A stretch of 64,000 nt of DNA, from the NCBI RefSeq assembly GCF_001905385.1, contig NZ_LIPF01000001.1, forward strand, positions 62,001-126,000, read 5' to 3'. The position numbers and the translations under genes were made by a program. This document shows, piece after piece, positions 1 to 8,150 of this stretch. This stretch comes from Streptomyces sp. CB02414 (lineage in GTDB: Bacteria; Actinomycetota; Actinomycetes; Streptomycetales; Streptomycetaceae). Under the pieces are notes generated by a model. It did not search any database. It saw only the letters and a program-made list of their open reading frames with translations, and was not told where the DNA came from. Each line of letters opens with the position of its first letter. Positions within the stretch are counted from its first letter, which is position 1.

Positions 1-522
1 GTCGACACCCGCGAGCACGACCTCGTCGACGCCGACGACTACTTCCAGTACCACGGCGGCATGGTGGCGATGGTGCGGCACCTGACGGGCGAGAGCCCGG
101 AGGCGTATGTCGGCGACTCGGCCACTCCCGACCAGGTCAAGACGCGGACGCTGGGCGAGGAGACGCACCGGGTCTTCCGCGCGCGGGTCGTCAATCCGCG
201 GTGGATGGCGGCGATGCGGCGGCACGGCTACAAGGGTGCCTTCGAGATGGCGGCGACCGTCGACTACCTCTTCGGGTACGACGCCACGGCCGGGGTCGTG
301 GACGACTGGATGTACGAGAAGCTCAGCGCCGAGTACGTCTTCGACGCGGAGAACCGGGACTTCATGAAGAAGTCCAATCCGTGGGCGCTGCGCGGCATCA
401 CGGAGCGGCTGCTGGAGGCGGCCGACCGGGGCCTGTGGGCCGAACCGGACGCGGAGACGCTGGAGCGGCTGCGCGCCACGTATCTGGAGCTCGAGGGCGA
501 CTTGGAGGGTGACGAGAAGTGA
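1..522 (+). CDS. cobN: cobaltochelatase subunit CobN, C-terminal part
   Basis: CobN is the large subunit of the ATP-dependent cobaltochelatase that inserts cobalt into hydrogenobyrinate a,c-diamide in the late-insertion cobalamin pathway. Only the last 173 residues are visible; the frame is open from base 1 and the gene starts outside the window. The visible part has the typical CobN/BchH C-terminal sequence, including [26 protein letters not shown] and the segment [20 protein letters not shown]. The stop (520-522) overlaps the GTG start of the next gene as GTGA, so the two are translationally coupled. That next gene encodes the AAA+/von Willebrand partner the chelatase needs. Magnesium chelatase BchH is the main alternative, but every other neighbour is a cobalamin gene. 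Confidence 0.94.
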   Translation, partial: VDTREHDLVDADDYFQYHGGMVAMVRHLTGESPEAYVGDSATPDQVKTRTLGEETHRVFRARVVNPRWMAAMRRHGYKGAFEMAATVDYLFGYDATAGVVDDWMYEKLSAEYVFDAENRDFMKKSNPWALRGITERLLEAADRGLWAEPDAETLERLRATYLELEGDLEGDEK

Positions 523-2534
523 GTACCCCGTTCCCGTTCACGGCCGTCGTCGGTCAGGACGACCTGCGGCTGGCGCTGCTGCTGAACGCCGTCTCGCCGG
601 CCGTCGGCGGTGTGCTGGTGCGCGGCGAGAAGGGCACCGCCAAGTCGACGGCCGTGCGTGCGCTGTCGGCGCTGATGCCGGAGGTGGACGTCGTGGCCGG
701 GTGCCGCTTCTCCTGCGATCCCGGCTCCCCCGACCTCGCCTGCCCGGACGGGCCGCACGAGCCGGGGGCCTCCGGATCCCGGCCGGCCAGGATGGTGGAG
801 CTGCCCGTCGGTGCCTCCGAGGACCGGCTGGTGGGTGCCCTCGACATCGAGCGGGCGCTCGCGGAGGGTGTGAAGGCCTTCGAGCCGGGTCTGCTGGCCG
901 ACGCGCACCGGGGCATCCTGTACGTCGACGAGGTCAACCTCCTCCACGACCACTTGGTGGACCTGCTGCTGGACGCGGCGGCGATGGGTGCCTCGTACGT
1001 CGAGCGCGAGGGCGTGTCGGTGCGGCACGCGGCGCGGTTCCTGCTCGTCGGCACCATGAACCCCGAGGAGGGCGAGCTGCGGCCGCAGCTCCTCGACCGG
1101 TTCGGGCTGACCGTGGAGGTCTCGGCCTCGCGCGAGCCCGACCAGCGGGTGGAGGTCGTGCGGCGCCGGCTCGCCTACGACGACGACCCGGCCGGGTTCG
1201 CCGCGCGCTGGGCCGACGAGGAGACCGCCGTACGGGCACGGATCGTGGCGGCGCGGGAGCTGCTGCCCTCGGTCCGGCTCGGGGACGGGGCGTTGCGGCA
1301 GATCGCGGCGACCTGCGCCGCCTTCGAGGTGGACGGCATGCGCGCCGACATCGTCATGGCGCGGACCGCGACCGCGCTGGCGGCGTGGGCCGGGCGGACC
1401 GACGTACTGGCTGAGGACGTGCGGCAGGCCGCGCTGCTGGCACTGCCGCACCGGCGGCGGCGGAATCCGTTCGACGCGCCCGGTCTCGACGAGGACAAGC
1501 TCGACGAGACGCTGGAGGAGTTCGGCGGGCAGGACGGGGACGGCGGCGGGGACGACGATCCCGACCCGGGCCCCGACGGCCCCGGCGGTCCCGGCGGGCA
1601 GCCGGAGCCCGACGACGCGCCGCAGGGGGACGGTGACACCGCCGCGCGGCCCGAGGCCGGGGAGGGCGGGGAGCCGCAGCCTTCAGGTGGCGCCGGCGAG
1701 CAGTCCCCCGCGCGTGCCGCCGAGCCGTTCCGCACCAAGGTGCTGAGCGTGCCGGGGCTGGGCGAGGGTGCCGCCGGGCGGCGTTCGCGGGCGCGGACCG
1801 AGCACGGACGGACCACGGGCGCCCGGCGGCCGCAGGGTGCCCTGACCAAGCTGCATCTGGCCGCCACCGTGCAGGCCGCCGCACCGCACCAGCGGGCGCG
1901 GGGACGGGCGGGGCGCGGTCTGGTGGTCCGGCGGGACGATCTGCGGCAGGCGACCCGTGAGGGGCGTGAGGGCAACCTCGTGCTGTTCGTCGTCGACGCC
2001 TCCGGGTCGATGGCGGCGCGGCAGCGGATGAGCGCCGTCAAGGGTGCCGTGCTGTCGCTGCTGCTGGACGCCTACCAGCGGCGGGACAAGGTGGGGCTGG
2101 TGACCTTCCGGGGTTCGGCGGCCGACGTCGCGCTGCCGCCGACCTCCTCGGTGGACGCGGCGGCGGTGCGGCTGGAGTCGCTGCCGACCGGGGGGCGCAC
2201 GCCGCTCGCCGCCGGGCTACTCAAGGCGCACGAGGTGCTGCGGGTGGAGCGGCTGCGGGACCCGGCACGGCGGGCGCTGGTCGTGGTGGTGACGGACGGG
2301 CGGGCCACCGGTGGTCCCGAGCCCGTCGCGCTGGCGGGGCGGGCGGCGCGGCTGTTCGCGGCCGAGGGGACCGCGTCCGTGGTCGTGGACTGCGAGTCGG
2401 GACCCGTGCGGCTGGGGCTGGCCGGGCAGCTCGCGGGTGAGCTGGGCGGTACGGCGGTGACGCTGGACGAGCTGCAGGCGGACGCTATCGCCGGCTTGGT
2501 GAGGGACGTGCAGGGGACCAGGAGGGCCGCGTAA
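519..2534 (+). CDS. ChlI/ChlD-type chelatase ATPase subunit (partner of CobN)
   Basis: A 671-residue fused AAA+ and von Willebrand A protein that should supply the ATPase motor for CobN. The N-terminal half carries Walker [10 protein letters not shown] (about residues 37-45) and Walker [11 protein letters not shown] (about 131-140), as in ChlI/BchI. An acidic, Gly/Pro-rich linker covers about residues 320-400. The C-terminal vWA domain has the MIDAS signature DASGSM near residue 492. In proteobacteria the same role is split between CobS and CobT; actinomycetes use this single ChlID-like protein. The GTG start at 519 overlaps the cobN stop, and the stop overlaps the ATG of cobO by one base (TAATG). 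The physical pairing with CobN is inferred from context. Confidence 0.92.
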   Translation: MSTPFPFTAVVGQDDLRLALLLNAVSPAVGGVLVRGEKGTAKSTAVRALSALMPEVDVVAGCRFSCDPGSPDLACPDGPHEPGASGSRPARMVELPVGASEDRLVGALDIERALAEGVKAFEPGLLADAHRGILYVDEVNLLHDHLVDLLLDAAAMGASYVEREGVSVRHAARFLLVGTMNPEEGELRPQLLDRFGLTVEVSASREPDQRVEVVRRRLAYDDDPAGFAARWADEETAVRARIVAARELLPSVRLGDGALRQIAATCAAFEVDGMRADIVMARTATALAAWAGRTDVLAEDVRQAALLALPHRRRRNPFDAPGLDEDKLDETLEEFGGQDGDGGGDDDPDPGPDGPGGPGGQPEPDDAPQGDGDTAARPEAGEGGEPQPSGGAGEQSPARAAEPFRTKVLSVPGLGEGAAGRRSRARTEHGRTTGARRPQGALTKLHLAATVQAAAPHQRARGRAGRGLVVRRDDLRQATREGREGNLVLFVVDASGSMAARQRMSAVKGAVLSLLLDAYQRRDKVGLVTFRGSAADVALPPTSSVDAAAVRLESLPTGGRTPLAAGLLKAHEVLRVERLRDPARRALVVVVTDGRATGGPEPVALAGRAARLFAAEGTASVVVDCESGPVRLGLAGQLAGELGGTAVTLDELQADAIAGLVRDVQGTRRAA

Positions 2535-3133
2535 TGCCGAAGGGGCAGCCGAGTGTCGTGCCGGACGACGGCCTGACGACGCGTCAGCGCCGTAATCGTC
2601 CGCTGGTCGTCGTGCACACGGGCATCGGGAAGGGCAAGTCCACCGCCGCCTTCGGGCTGGCGCTGCGTGCCTGGAACCAGGGGTGGCCGATCGGGGTGTT
2701 CCAGTTCGTCAAGTCGGCGAAGTGGAAGGTCGGCGAGGAGAACGCGCTGCGGGTGCTGGGCGCCAGTGGTGAGGGCGGGTCCGTCGACTGGCACAAGATG
2801 GGCGAGGGCTGGTCCTGGGTCCAGCGGGACGCGCAGATGGACAACGAGGAGAAGGCCCGGGAGGGCTGGGAGCAGGTCAAGCGGGACCTGGTCGCCGAGA
2901 CGTACCGGCTGTACGTGCTGGACGAGTTCGCCTACCCGATGCACTGGGGGTGGATCGACACCGACGAGGTCGTGTCCGTGCTGCGGGAGCGGCCCGGGAC
3001 CCAGCACGTCGTGATCACCGGGCGGAACGCGCCGGAGAAGCTGGTGGAGTTCGCCGACCTCGTCACCGACATGTCCAAGGTCAAGCACCCGATGGACGCG
3101 GGACAGAAGGGGCAGAGGGGCATCGAGTGGTGA
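2534..3133 (+). CDS. cobO: cob(I)yrinic acid a,c-diamide adenosyltransferase CobO
   Basis: CobO transfers the adenosyl group of ATP to the reduced cobalt of cobyrinic acid diamide, making the upper axial ligand. The 199-residue protein has the P-loop GIGKGKST at residues 30-37, the run AFGLALRAWNQGWPIGVFQFVKS, and the Walker-B-like LYVLDEFAYPM, all typical of the CobA/CobO family. Length matches the family (about 190-200). The ATG overlaps the upstream stop by one base and the downstream cobB start by four (GTGA, 3130-3133). It therefore sits tightly inside one operon with the chelatase genes upstream and cobB downstream. Confidence 0.96.
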   Translation: MPKGQPSVVPDDGLTTRQRRNRPLVVVHTGIGKGKSTAAFGLALRAWNQGWPIGVFQFVKSAKWKVGEENALRVLGASGEGGSVDWHKMGEGWSWVQRDAQMDNEEKAREGWEQVKRDLVAETYRLYVLDEFAYPMHWGWIDTDEVVSVLRERPGTQHVVITGRNAPEKLVEFADLVTDMSKVKHPMDAGQKGQRGIEW

Positions 3134-4518
3134 CCTCTCCGGATTCCGGTGTTCCTCGGCTGGTCATTGCCGCGCCCTCGTCCGGGAGCGGCAAGACCAC
3201 CGTCGCCACCGGGCTGATGGCCGCGCTCGCCGGGCGCGGGCTCGCCGTGTCGCCGCACAAGGTCGGGCCCGACTACATCGATCCCGGGTACCACGCGCTC
3301 GCCACCGGGCGGGTGGGGCGGAACCTGGACGCCTACCTGTGCGGGCCCGAGCTGATCGGGCCGTTGTTCCTGCACGGGGCGCGCGGGTGTGACATCGCCG
3401 TGGTCGAGGGCGTGATGGGGCTGTACGACGGGGCCGCGGGCGAGGGCGAACTCGCCTCCACCGCGCAGGTCGCGAAGCTGTTGCGGGCGCCGGTGGTGCT
3501 GGTCGTGGACGCGTCGGCGCAGTCGCGGTCGGTGGCGGCGCTGGTGCACGGATTCGTGTCCTGGGACCCGGAGGTGCGGGTCGGGGGCGTGATTCTGAAC
3601 AAGGTCGCGTCCGATCGGCACGAGGGGTTGTTGCGGGAGGCGGTGGACTCCGTCGGGGTGCCGGTGCTGGGGGTGTTGCGGCGGGCTCCGCAGGTGGATG
3701 TGCCCGCCCGGCACCTGGGGTTGGTTCCCGTTGCCGAGCGGCGGGGAGCGGCAGTGGACGCCGTTGACGCGATGGCGGCGCAGGTCGCCAGTGGGTGTGA
3801 TCTGGAGGCGTTGGTCGGGTTGGCGCGGGCTGCCGGGCCGCTGCCTGGGGGCTCCGCCCCCTGGGCCCCCTGGCCTGTGCCCACCCACCACCCGTCTCGG
3901 TCGGACGAGAAGTCGACGCCACGCGTTGCCGTCGCCGGAGGAGCGGCCTTCACCTTCTCCTATGCCGAGCACACCGAGTTGCTCGCCGCTGCCGGGGCCG
4001 AGGTCGTCACGTTCGACCCGTTGCGGGACGAGGAGCTGCCCGAGGGAACCGCCGGGCTCGTCCTCGGAGGCGGGTTCCCCGAGGTGTACGCCTCCGAGCT
4101 GTCCGCCAACGAGCCGTTGCGCAAGGCCGTCGCCGAGCTGGCGCTGGGCGGTGCTCCCGTCGCCGCCGAGTGCGCGGGGCTGCTGTACCTGTGCCGGGAG
4201 CTGGACGGGCTGCCGATGTGCGGGGTGCTGGACGCCTCGGCCCGGATGTCGGAGCGGTTGACCCTGGGGTACCGGGACGCCGTCGCCGTGTCCGACAGTG
4301 CGCTGGCCGTCGCGGGGACGCGGATGCGGGGGCACGAGTTCCACCGGACCGTGGTGGAGCCGGGGGCCGGAGCCGCGCCGGCGTATGGGATGCGGGCGCC
4401 CGAGCGGCGCGTCGAGGGATTCGTGGAGCGCGGTGTGCACGCGAGCTATCTGCACACGCACTGGGCGTCCGAGCCCGGTGTCGCCCGTCGGTTCGTGGAG
4501 AGGTGCCGGACGTCATGA
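3130..4518 (+). CDS. cobB: cobyrinate / hydrogenobyrinate a,c-diamide synthase CobB
   Basis: CobB is an ATP- and glutamine-dependent amidotransferase that amidates the a and c acetate side chains of the corrin ring. The 462-residue protein has an N-terminal P-loop domain (SSGSGKTT, about residues 17-24) and a C-terminal class I glutaminase domain with nucleophile Cys near residue 348 (AAECAGLLYLC) and the HEFHR histidine. I chose GTG at 3130 because it overlaps the cobO stop as GTGA and starts directly before conserved sequence; upstream codons in frame read into cobO. The linker between the two domains (about residues 237-260) contains a GC-rich inverted repeat like ones often seen between Streptomyces genes, translated in frame. 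Confidence 0.95.
   Translation: MTSPDSGVPRLVIAAPSSGSGKTTVATGLMAALAGRGLAVSPHKVGPDYIDPGYHALATGRVGRNLDAYLCGPELIGPLFLHGARGCDIAVVEGVMGLYDGAAGEGELASTAQVAKLLRAPVVLVVDASAQSRSVAALVHGFVSWDPEVRVGGVILNKVASDRHEGLLREAVDSVGVPVLGVLRRAPQVDVPARHLGLVPVAERRGAAVDAVDAMAAQVASGCDLEALVGLARAAGPLPGGSAPWAPWPVPTHHPSRSDEKSTPRVAVAGGAAFTFSYAEHTELLAAAGAEVVTFDPLRDEELPEGTAGLVLGGGFPEVYASELSANEPLRKAVAELALGGAPVAAECAGLLYLCRELDGLPMCGVLDASARMSERLTLGYRDAVAVSDSALAVAGTRMRGHEFHRTVVEPGAGAAPAYGMRAPERRVEGFVERGVHASYLHTHWASEPGVARRFVERCRTS
3842..3874. repeat. GC-rich inverted repeat translated within cobB
   Basis: The segment contains GGGGGC-TCC-GCCCCC (3847-3861) followed by further C/T/G runs. It resembles the dispersed 'gggggctccgccccc' elements found in intergenic DNA of many Streptomyces. 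Here it is read through in frame and encodes a Gly/Pro/Trp-rich stretch in the linker between the synthetase and glutaminase domains of CobB. Confidence 0.6.
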
Positions 4519-5249
4519 GCAGCAGCAGGCTGGTGGGGGTCGGGGTCGGCCCTGGTGACCCCGAGCTGGTGACCGTCAAGGGGGTCAACGCGCTGCGGGC
4601 CGCCGATGTCGTCGTCGTACCCGTGATGGACACAGGTGAACGCGGGCGCGCCGAGGCGACCGTGCTGCACTACGTGGGCGCCGAGAAGGTCGTACGGGTG
4701 GTGTTCGCGCTCAACGAGCGCACCGACCGGGCGCGGCGCGAGGCGGCCTGGGACGCGGCCGGGGAGCGGGTCGCCGGGCTGCTGCGGGAGTACGGGAGCG
4801 TCGCCTTCGCCACCATCGGCGATCCGAACGTGTACTCGACCTTCACCTATCTCGCGCAGACCGTCGGTGAGCTGGTGCCGGGCACCGTCGTGGAGACCGT
4901 GCCGGGTATCACCGCGATGCAGGACCTCGCGGCGCGGTCGGGGGCCGTGCTGACCGAGGGCACCGAGCCGTTGACGCTGGTGCCGGTGACGGCGGGCGCG
5001 GCCGTGCTCAAGGACGCGTTGAACGGGCCCGGGACCGTGGTCGCCTACAAGTTCGGCCGGCAGGCCGCCGAGGTGGCCGAGGCACTGCGGGAGACCGGGC
5101 GGCTGGACGACGCCGTGTGGGGGTCGGCGCTGGGGCTGCCCGAGGAGTCCGTGCGGGCGGCCGCCGAGCTGGACGGCGGGCCGCTGCCCTACCTCTCGAC
5201 GCTCATCGCGCCCGCCCGGCGCGAGGGCGGGCGGGGCGGGAAGTTGTGA
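4515..5249 (+). CDS. cobI: precorrin-2 C20-methyltransferase CobI
   Basis: CobI uses S-adenosylmethionine to methylate C20 of precorrin-2, giving precorrin-3A, the first step committed to corrin. The 244-residue protein begins SSSRLVGVGVGPGDPELVT, the Gly-rich SAM-binding loop of the tetrapyrrole methylase fold. It continues with the family block SVAFATIGDPNVYSTFTYL and the GxTA-type segment VPGITAMQDLAA. The ATG at 4515 overlaps the cobB stop as ATGA; a longer upstream reading in this frame lies inside cobB and was discarded. It is the last gene of the first cob run and ends 11 bases before the convergent metal transporter gene. Confidence 0.94.
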   Translation: MSSSRLVGVGVGPGDPELVTVKGVNALRAADVVVVPVMDTGERGRAEATVLHYVGAEKVVRVVFALNERTDRARREAAWDAAGERVAGLLREYGSVAFATIGDPNVYSTFTYLAQTVGELVPGTVVETVPGITAMQDLAARSGAVLTEGTEPLTLVPVTAGAAVLKDALNGPGTVVAYKFGRQAAEVAEALRETGRLDDAVWGSALGLPEESVRAAAELDGGPLPYLSTLIAPARREGGRGGKL

Positions 5250-5260
5250 ACCGCGGTTCG

Positions 5261-5989
5261 TCACTCCGCCACGCCGACCACCAGCCAGATGAACGCGGCG
5301 CCCGCGACCGTGCACAGCAGCGTCGAGCGGGCCGGGTGCTCGTGGTGGGCCTCGGGGAGGATCTCGGCGGCGGCGAGGTAGAGCAGCGCGCCGCCGAAGA
5401 GGCCGAGATACGCGCCGAGTACGCCTTCGGGGATCTCGAACAGGAGCGTGGACGCGGCACCGGCCACGGGGGCCACCGCGTCGGCGAACAGCATCGCGAC
5501 GGCGCGGCGGCGGGCGTTCCCGTACAGGCTGGTGAGCGTGTAGGTGTTGAAGCCGTCCGCGAAGTCGTGGGCGATCACGGCCATCGCGACCGCCGCTCCC
5601 ATGCCGCCGCCGACCTGGAAGGCCGCGCCGATCGCCACGCCGTCCATCGCGCTGTGCCCGACCATCGCGGCGGCGGCCGTCAGGCCCACCTCGGGCGAGC
5701 GGTGTCCGTGCTCCTCGGCGCCGTGCGCGGCGCGGCGGGCGGCCAGCAGGCGTTCCACCAGGTGCGCCAGCAGGAAACCGGCGACGAAGAGGAGCAGTGC
5801 CTCGGGCACGCCGAACACCTCGTCGCCGGCCGCCTCCAGGGCTTCCGGGAGCAGGTCGAGGCCAACCACGCCCAGCATCAGGCCGCCGGCCAGGCCGAGG
5901 ACCAGGTGGCGCCGGTCGGTCACCCGCTGTGCCGTCCAGCCGCCGGCCAGCGTCATCAGGAACGCGCCGAGCGCGACGAAGACCGCCAT
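5261..5989 (-). CDS. ZIP-family divalent metal transporter
   Basis: A 242-residue integral membrane protein of the ZIP (ZupT/GufA-like) family with about seven to eight hydrophobic segments. The paired metal-binding helices are visible as HSAMDGVAIGAAFQ and HDFADGFNTYTL, matching the HxxxDG and HExxxG positions of ZIP transporters; the second motif has HDF where many members have HE. A short His-containing loop (AHGAEEHGH) precedes them. It lies on the opposite strand inside the cobalamin operon, ending 11 bases from cobI and starting 86 bases from cobM. That position suggests, but does not prove, cobalt or zinc uptake. No cobalamin-riboswitch features were seen in its upstream region. Confidence 0.85.
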   Translation of the reverse strand: MAVFVALGAFLMTLAGGWTAQRVTDRRHLVLGLAGGLMLGVVGLDLLPEALEAAGDEVFGVPEALLLFVAGFLLAHLVERLLAARRAAHGAEEHGHRSPEVGLTAAAAMVGHSAMDGVAIGAAFQVGGGMGAAVAMAVIAHDFADGFNTYTLTSLYGNARRRAVAMLFADAVAPVAGAASTLLFEIPEGVLGAYLGLFGGALLYLAAAEILPEAHHEHPARSTLLCTVAGAAFIWLVVGVAE

Positions 5990-6075
5990 GGGCCCTTGCT
6001 ATCCGATCGGAGCGCGAATCCGTGCGCACGACAGCAGCAACGGCAGTAAATATGCGTAGGAAAGGACCCCGTCCC

Positions 6076-6912
6076 ATGGATTCCGTGGCCCGTGATGCCG
6101 CCGCCCGTACCGGCAAGGTGACCTTCGTCGGTGCCGGTCCCGGCGCCGCCGATCTGCTGACGTTCCGCGCGGCGCGCGCCATCGCCGAGGCCGACGTCGT
6201 GATCTGGGCGGCGAGCCTGGTGCAGGCGGAGGTGCTCCAGCACGCGCGGGAGGGTGCTCAGGTCCTGGACTCGGCGACGATGTCGCTGGAGGACGTCATG
6301 GCCGTCTACCGGCGGGCGCTGGCGGAGGGGCTGCGGGTGGCCCGTATCCACTCCGGCGATCCGGCGCTGTGGGGCGGTACGCAGGAGCAGCTGGACCGGT
6401 GCGCGGAGATCGGCATCGCGACCGAGGTCGTGCCCGGCGTCTCCGCCTTCTCCGCCGTGGCCGCACTGGCGCAGCGTGAGCTGACGATCCCGGAGGTGGC
6501 GCAGTCCGTCGTCCTCACCCGGCTCGGCGGCGGCAAGACGCCGATGCCGCCCGGGGAGGAGGTCCGCGAGTTCGCGAAGCACGGGACGACCATGGCGGTG
6601 TTCCTGTCGGCGGCGCGCAGCGGGCAGCTGGTGCGGGAGCTGCTGGAGGGCGGGTATCCGACGGACACGCCGGTCGTCGTGGCGTACCAGGCCACCTGGC
6701 CGGAGGAGCTGGTCGTGCGGTGCACGGTCGGCACGCTGGAGGAGACGGTCAAGGAGCACAAGCTCTGGAAGCACACCCTCTTCCTGGTCGGTCCGGCCCT
6801 CGACGCGCGCGGCACGCGGTCGCACCTGTACCACCCGGGGCACTTCCACGGTTACCGCAAGGCCGATCCGGAGGCCCGGCGTGAGCTGCGTGCGCGGGGC
6901 GCGAGCACGTGA
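6076..6912 (+). CDS. cobM: precorrin-4 C11-methyltransferase CobM
   Basis: CobM methylates C11 of precorrin-4 with S-adenosylmethionine. The 278-residue protein carries the tetrapyrrole methylase loop VTFVGAGPGAADLLT, then DVVIWAASLV and RIHSGDPALWGGTQEQ, all typical of CobM/CbiF. I chose ATG at 6076 because AGGAAAGGA lies about 10 bases upstream; an ATG at 6052 would put this ribosome site inside the gene. It starts the second run of cob genes and overlaps cobL by four bases (GTGA). The 86-base gap to the divergent ZIP gene must hold the promoter for this run if it is not transcribed through from cobI. Confidence 0.94.
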   Translation: MDSVARDAAARTGKVTFVGAGPGAADLLTFRAARAIAEADVVIWAASLVQAEVLQHAREGAQVLDSATMSLEDVMAVYRRALAEGLRVARIHSGDPALWGGTQEQLDRCAEIGIATEVVPGVSAFSAVAALAQRELTIPEVAQSVVLTRLGGGKTPMPPGEEVREFAKHGTTMAVFLSAARSGQLVRELLEGGYPTDTPVVVAYQATWPEELVVRCTVGTLEETVKEHKLWKHTLFLVGPALDARGTRSHLYHPGHFHGYRKADPEARRELRARGAST

Positions 6913-8150
6913 TCACCGTCGTGGGAATGGGGGCCGGGGCGCCGCCGGGCGAGGACGTCACCGCCGGGGCCGAGCTGGTCGTCGGCGGGCGGCGCCACCT
7001 GGACGCCGTGCGGCTGCCCGAGGGGGCCGGGCGGGTCGTGCTCGGGGCGCTGGCGCCCGCCCTGGAGACGGTCGCCGAGTACGTCGCGGAGGGGCGGCGG
7101 GTGGTCGTGCTGGCCTCCGGCGACCCCGGGTTCTTCGGGATCGTGCGGGTGCTGGCCGAGCGGTTCGGGTCGGAGCGGCTGGACGTGCGGCCCGGGGTGT
7201 CCTCCGTCGCCGCCGCCTTCGCGCGGGCCGGGCTGCCGTGGGACGACGCCGTGGTGGCCAGCGCGCACGGGCGGGACCTGCGGACGGCGGTGAACCTGTG
7301 CCGCGCGCACCCGAAGGTCGCCGTGCTGACCGGGCCGGGGGCCGGCCCGGCGGAGCTGGGCGCCGCGCTGCGCACCGACGCCCGGGTCCTGGTCGTCGCG
7401 TCCGCTCTGGGCTCCGGCGAGGAGCGGGTGGAGCGGGTGACGCCCGCCGAGGCCGCCGGGCGGGACTGGGGGGCGGCGGTGAGCGTGGTGCTGTGCCTGG
7501 ACGAGGCGCGGGCGCTGGGGCCGGTGCGCGCGGTCGCCGGGCCGCGACCGGGGGCCGGTGGATGGGCCCTGGACGAGACGGAGTTCGCCCACCGCGACTC
7601 GATGATCACCAAGTTCGAGGTGCGGGCGCTGGCGCTGGCCCGGCTCGGGCCCCGGGCCGGGGACCTGGTGTGGGACGTCGGGGCGGGCTCGGGGTCCGTG
7701 GCCGTGGAGTGCGCGCGGCTCGGCGCCGCCGTCACCGCCGTGGAGAAGACGCCGGACGGGGTGGAGCGGGTCCGCGCCAACGCCGCCGCGCACGGCGTGG
7801 ACGTGCGGGTGGTGCACGGGGCGGCGCCCGCGGTGCTGTCCGGCCTGGACGCTCCGGACGATCCGGACGCCGTGTTCGTCGGGGGCGGCGGGCGCGAACT
7901 GCCGTCGATCGTCGCCGCCTGCGCGCGGCGCGCCCGGCGGGCCGTGGTCGTCGCGATGGCCGCGCTGGACCGGGTGCCGGCGGCCCGCGAGGCGCTGCTC
8001 GACGCCGGGCTGGAGTGTGACGGGGTGCTGCTGCAGTCGTCCCGGCTGGCGCCGCTGCCGGGTGACGTGACCCGGCTCGCGGCCACCAATCCCGTGTTCC
8101 TGCTGTGGGGCGTCAGGCCCCACAGCCGTACCGAAGGAGTTGCCCCTTGA
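6909..8150 (+). CDS. cobL: precorrin-6Y C5,15-methyltransferase (decarboxylating) CobL
   Basis: CobL is a two-domain enzyme that methylates C5 and C15 and decarboxylates the C12 acetate of precorrin-6Y. In this 413-residue protein the N-terminal CbiE-like half begins ITVVGMGAGAPPGEDVT and contains VVVLASGDPGFFGIV. The C-terminal CbiT-like half has the Rossmann methyltransferase motif VWDVGAGSGSVAVECARLG near residue 255, preceded by HRDSMITKFEVRALAL. The GTG start overlaps the cobM stop (6909-6912), and the stop overlaps the TTG start of the next gene (TTGA). Fusion of CbiE and CbiT is normal for the aerobic-type enzyme. Confidence 0.95.
   Translation: MITVVGMGAGAPPGEDVTAGAELVVGGRRHLDAVRLPEGAGRVVLGALAPALETVAEYVAEGRRVVVLASGDPGFFGIVRVLAERFGSERLDVRPGVSSVAAAFARAGLPWDDAVVASAHGRDLRTAVNLCRAHPKVAVLTGPGAGPAELGAALRTDARVLVVASALGSGEERVERVTPAEAAGRDWGAAVSVVLCLDEARALGPVRAVAGPRPGAGGWALDETEFAHRDSMITKFEVRALALARLGPRAGDLVWDVGAGSGSVAVECARLGAAVTAVEKTPDGVERVRANAAAHGVDVRVVHGAAPAVLSGLDAPDDPDAVFVGGGGRELPSIVAACARRARRAVVVAMAALDRVPAAREALLDAGLECDGVLLQSSRLAPLPGDVTRLAATNPVFLLWGVRPHSRTEGVAP

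Noticed and set aside
5990..6075. cobalamin riboswitch upstream of cobM
   Set aside because: The 86-base gap is too short and lacks the B12-box pattern. A riboswitch, if any, would lie upstream of cobN outside the window.
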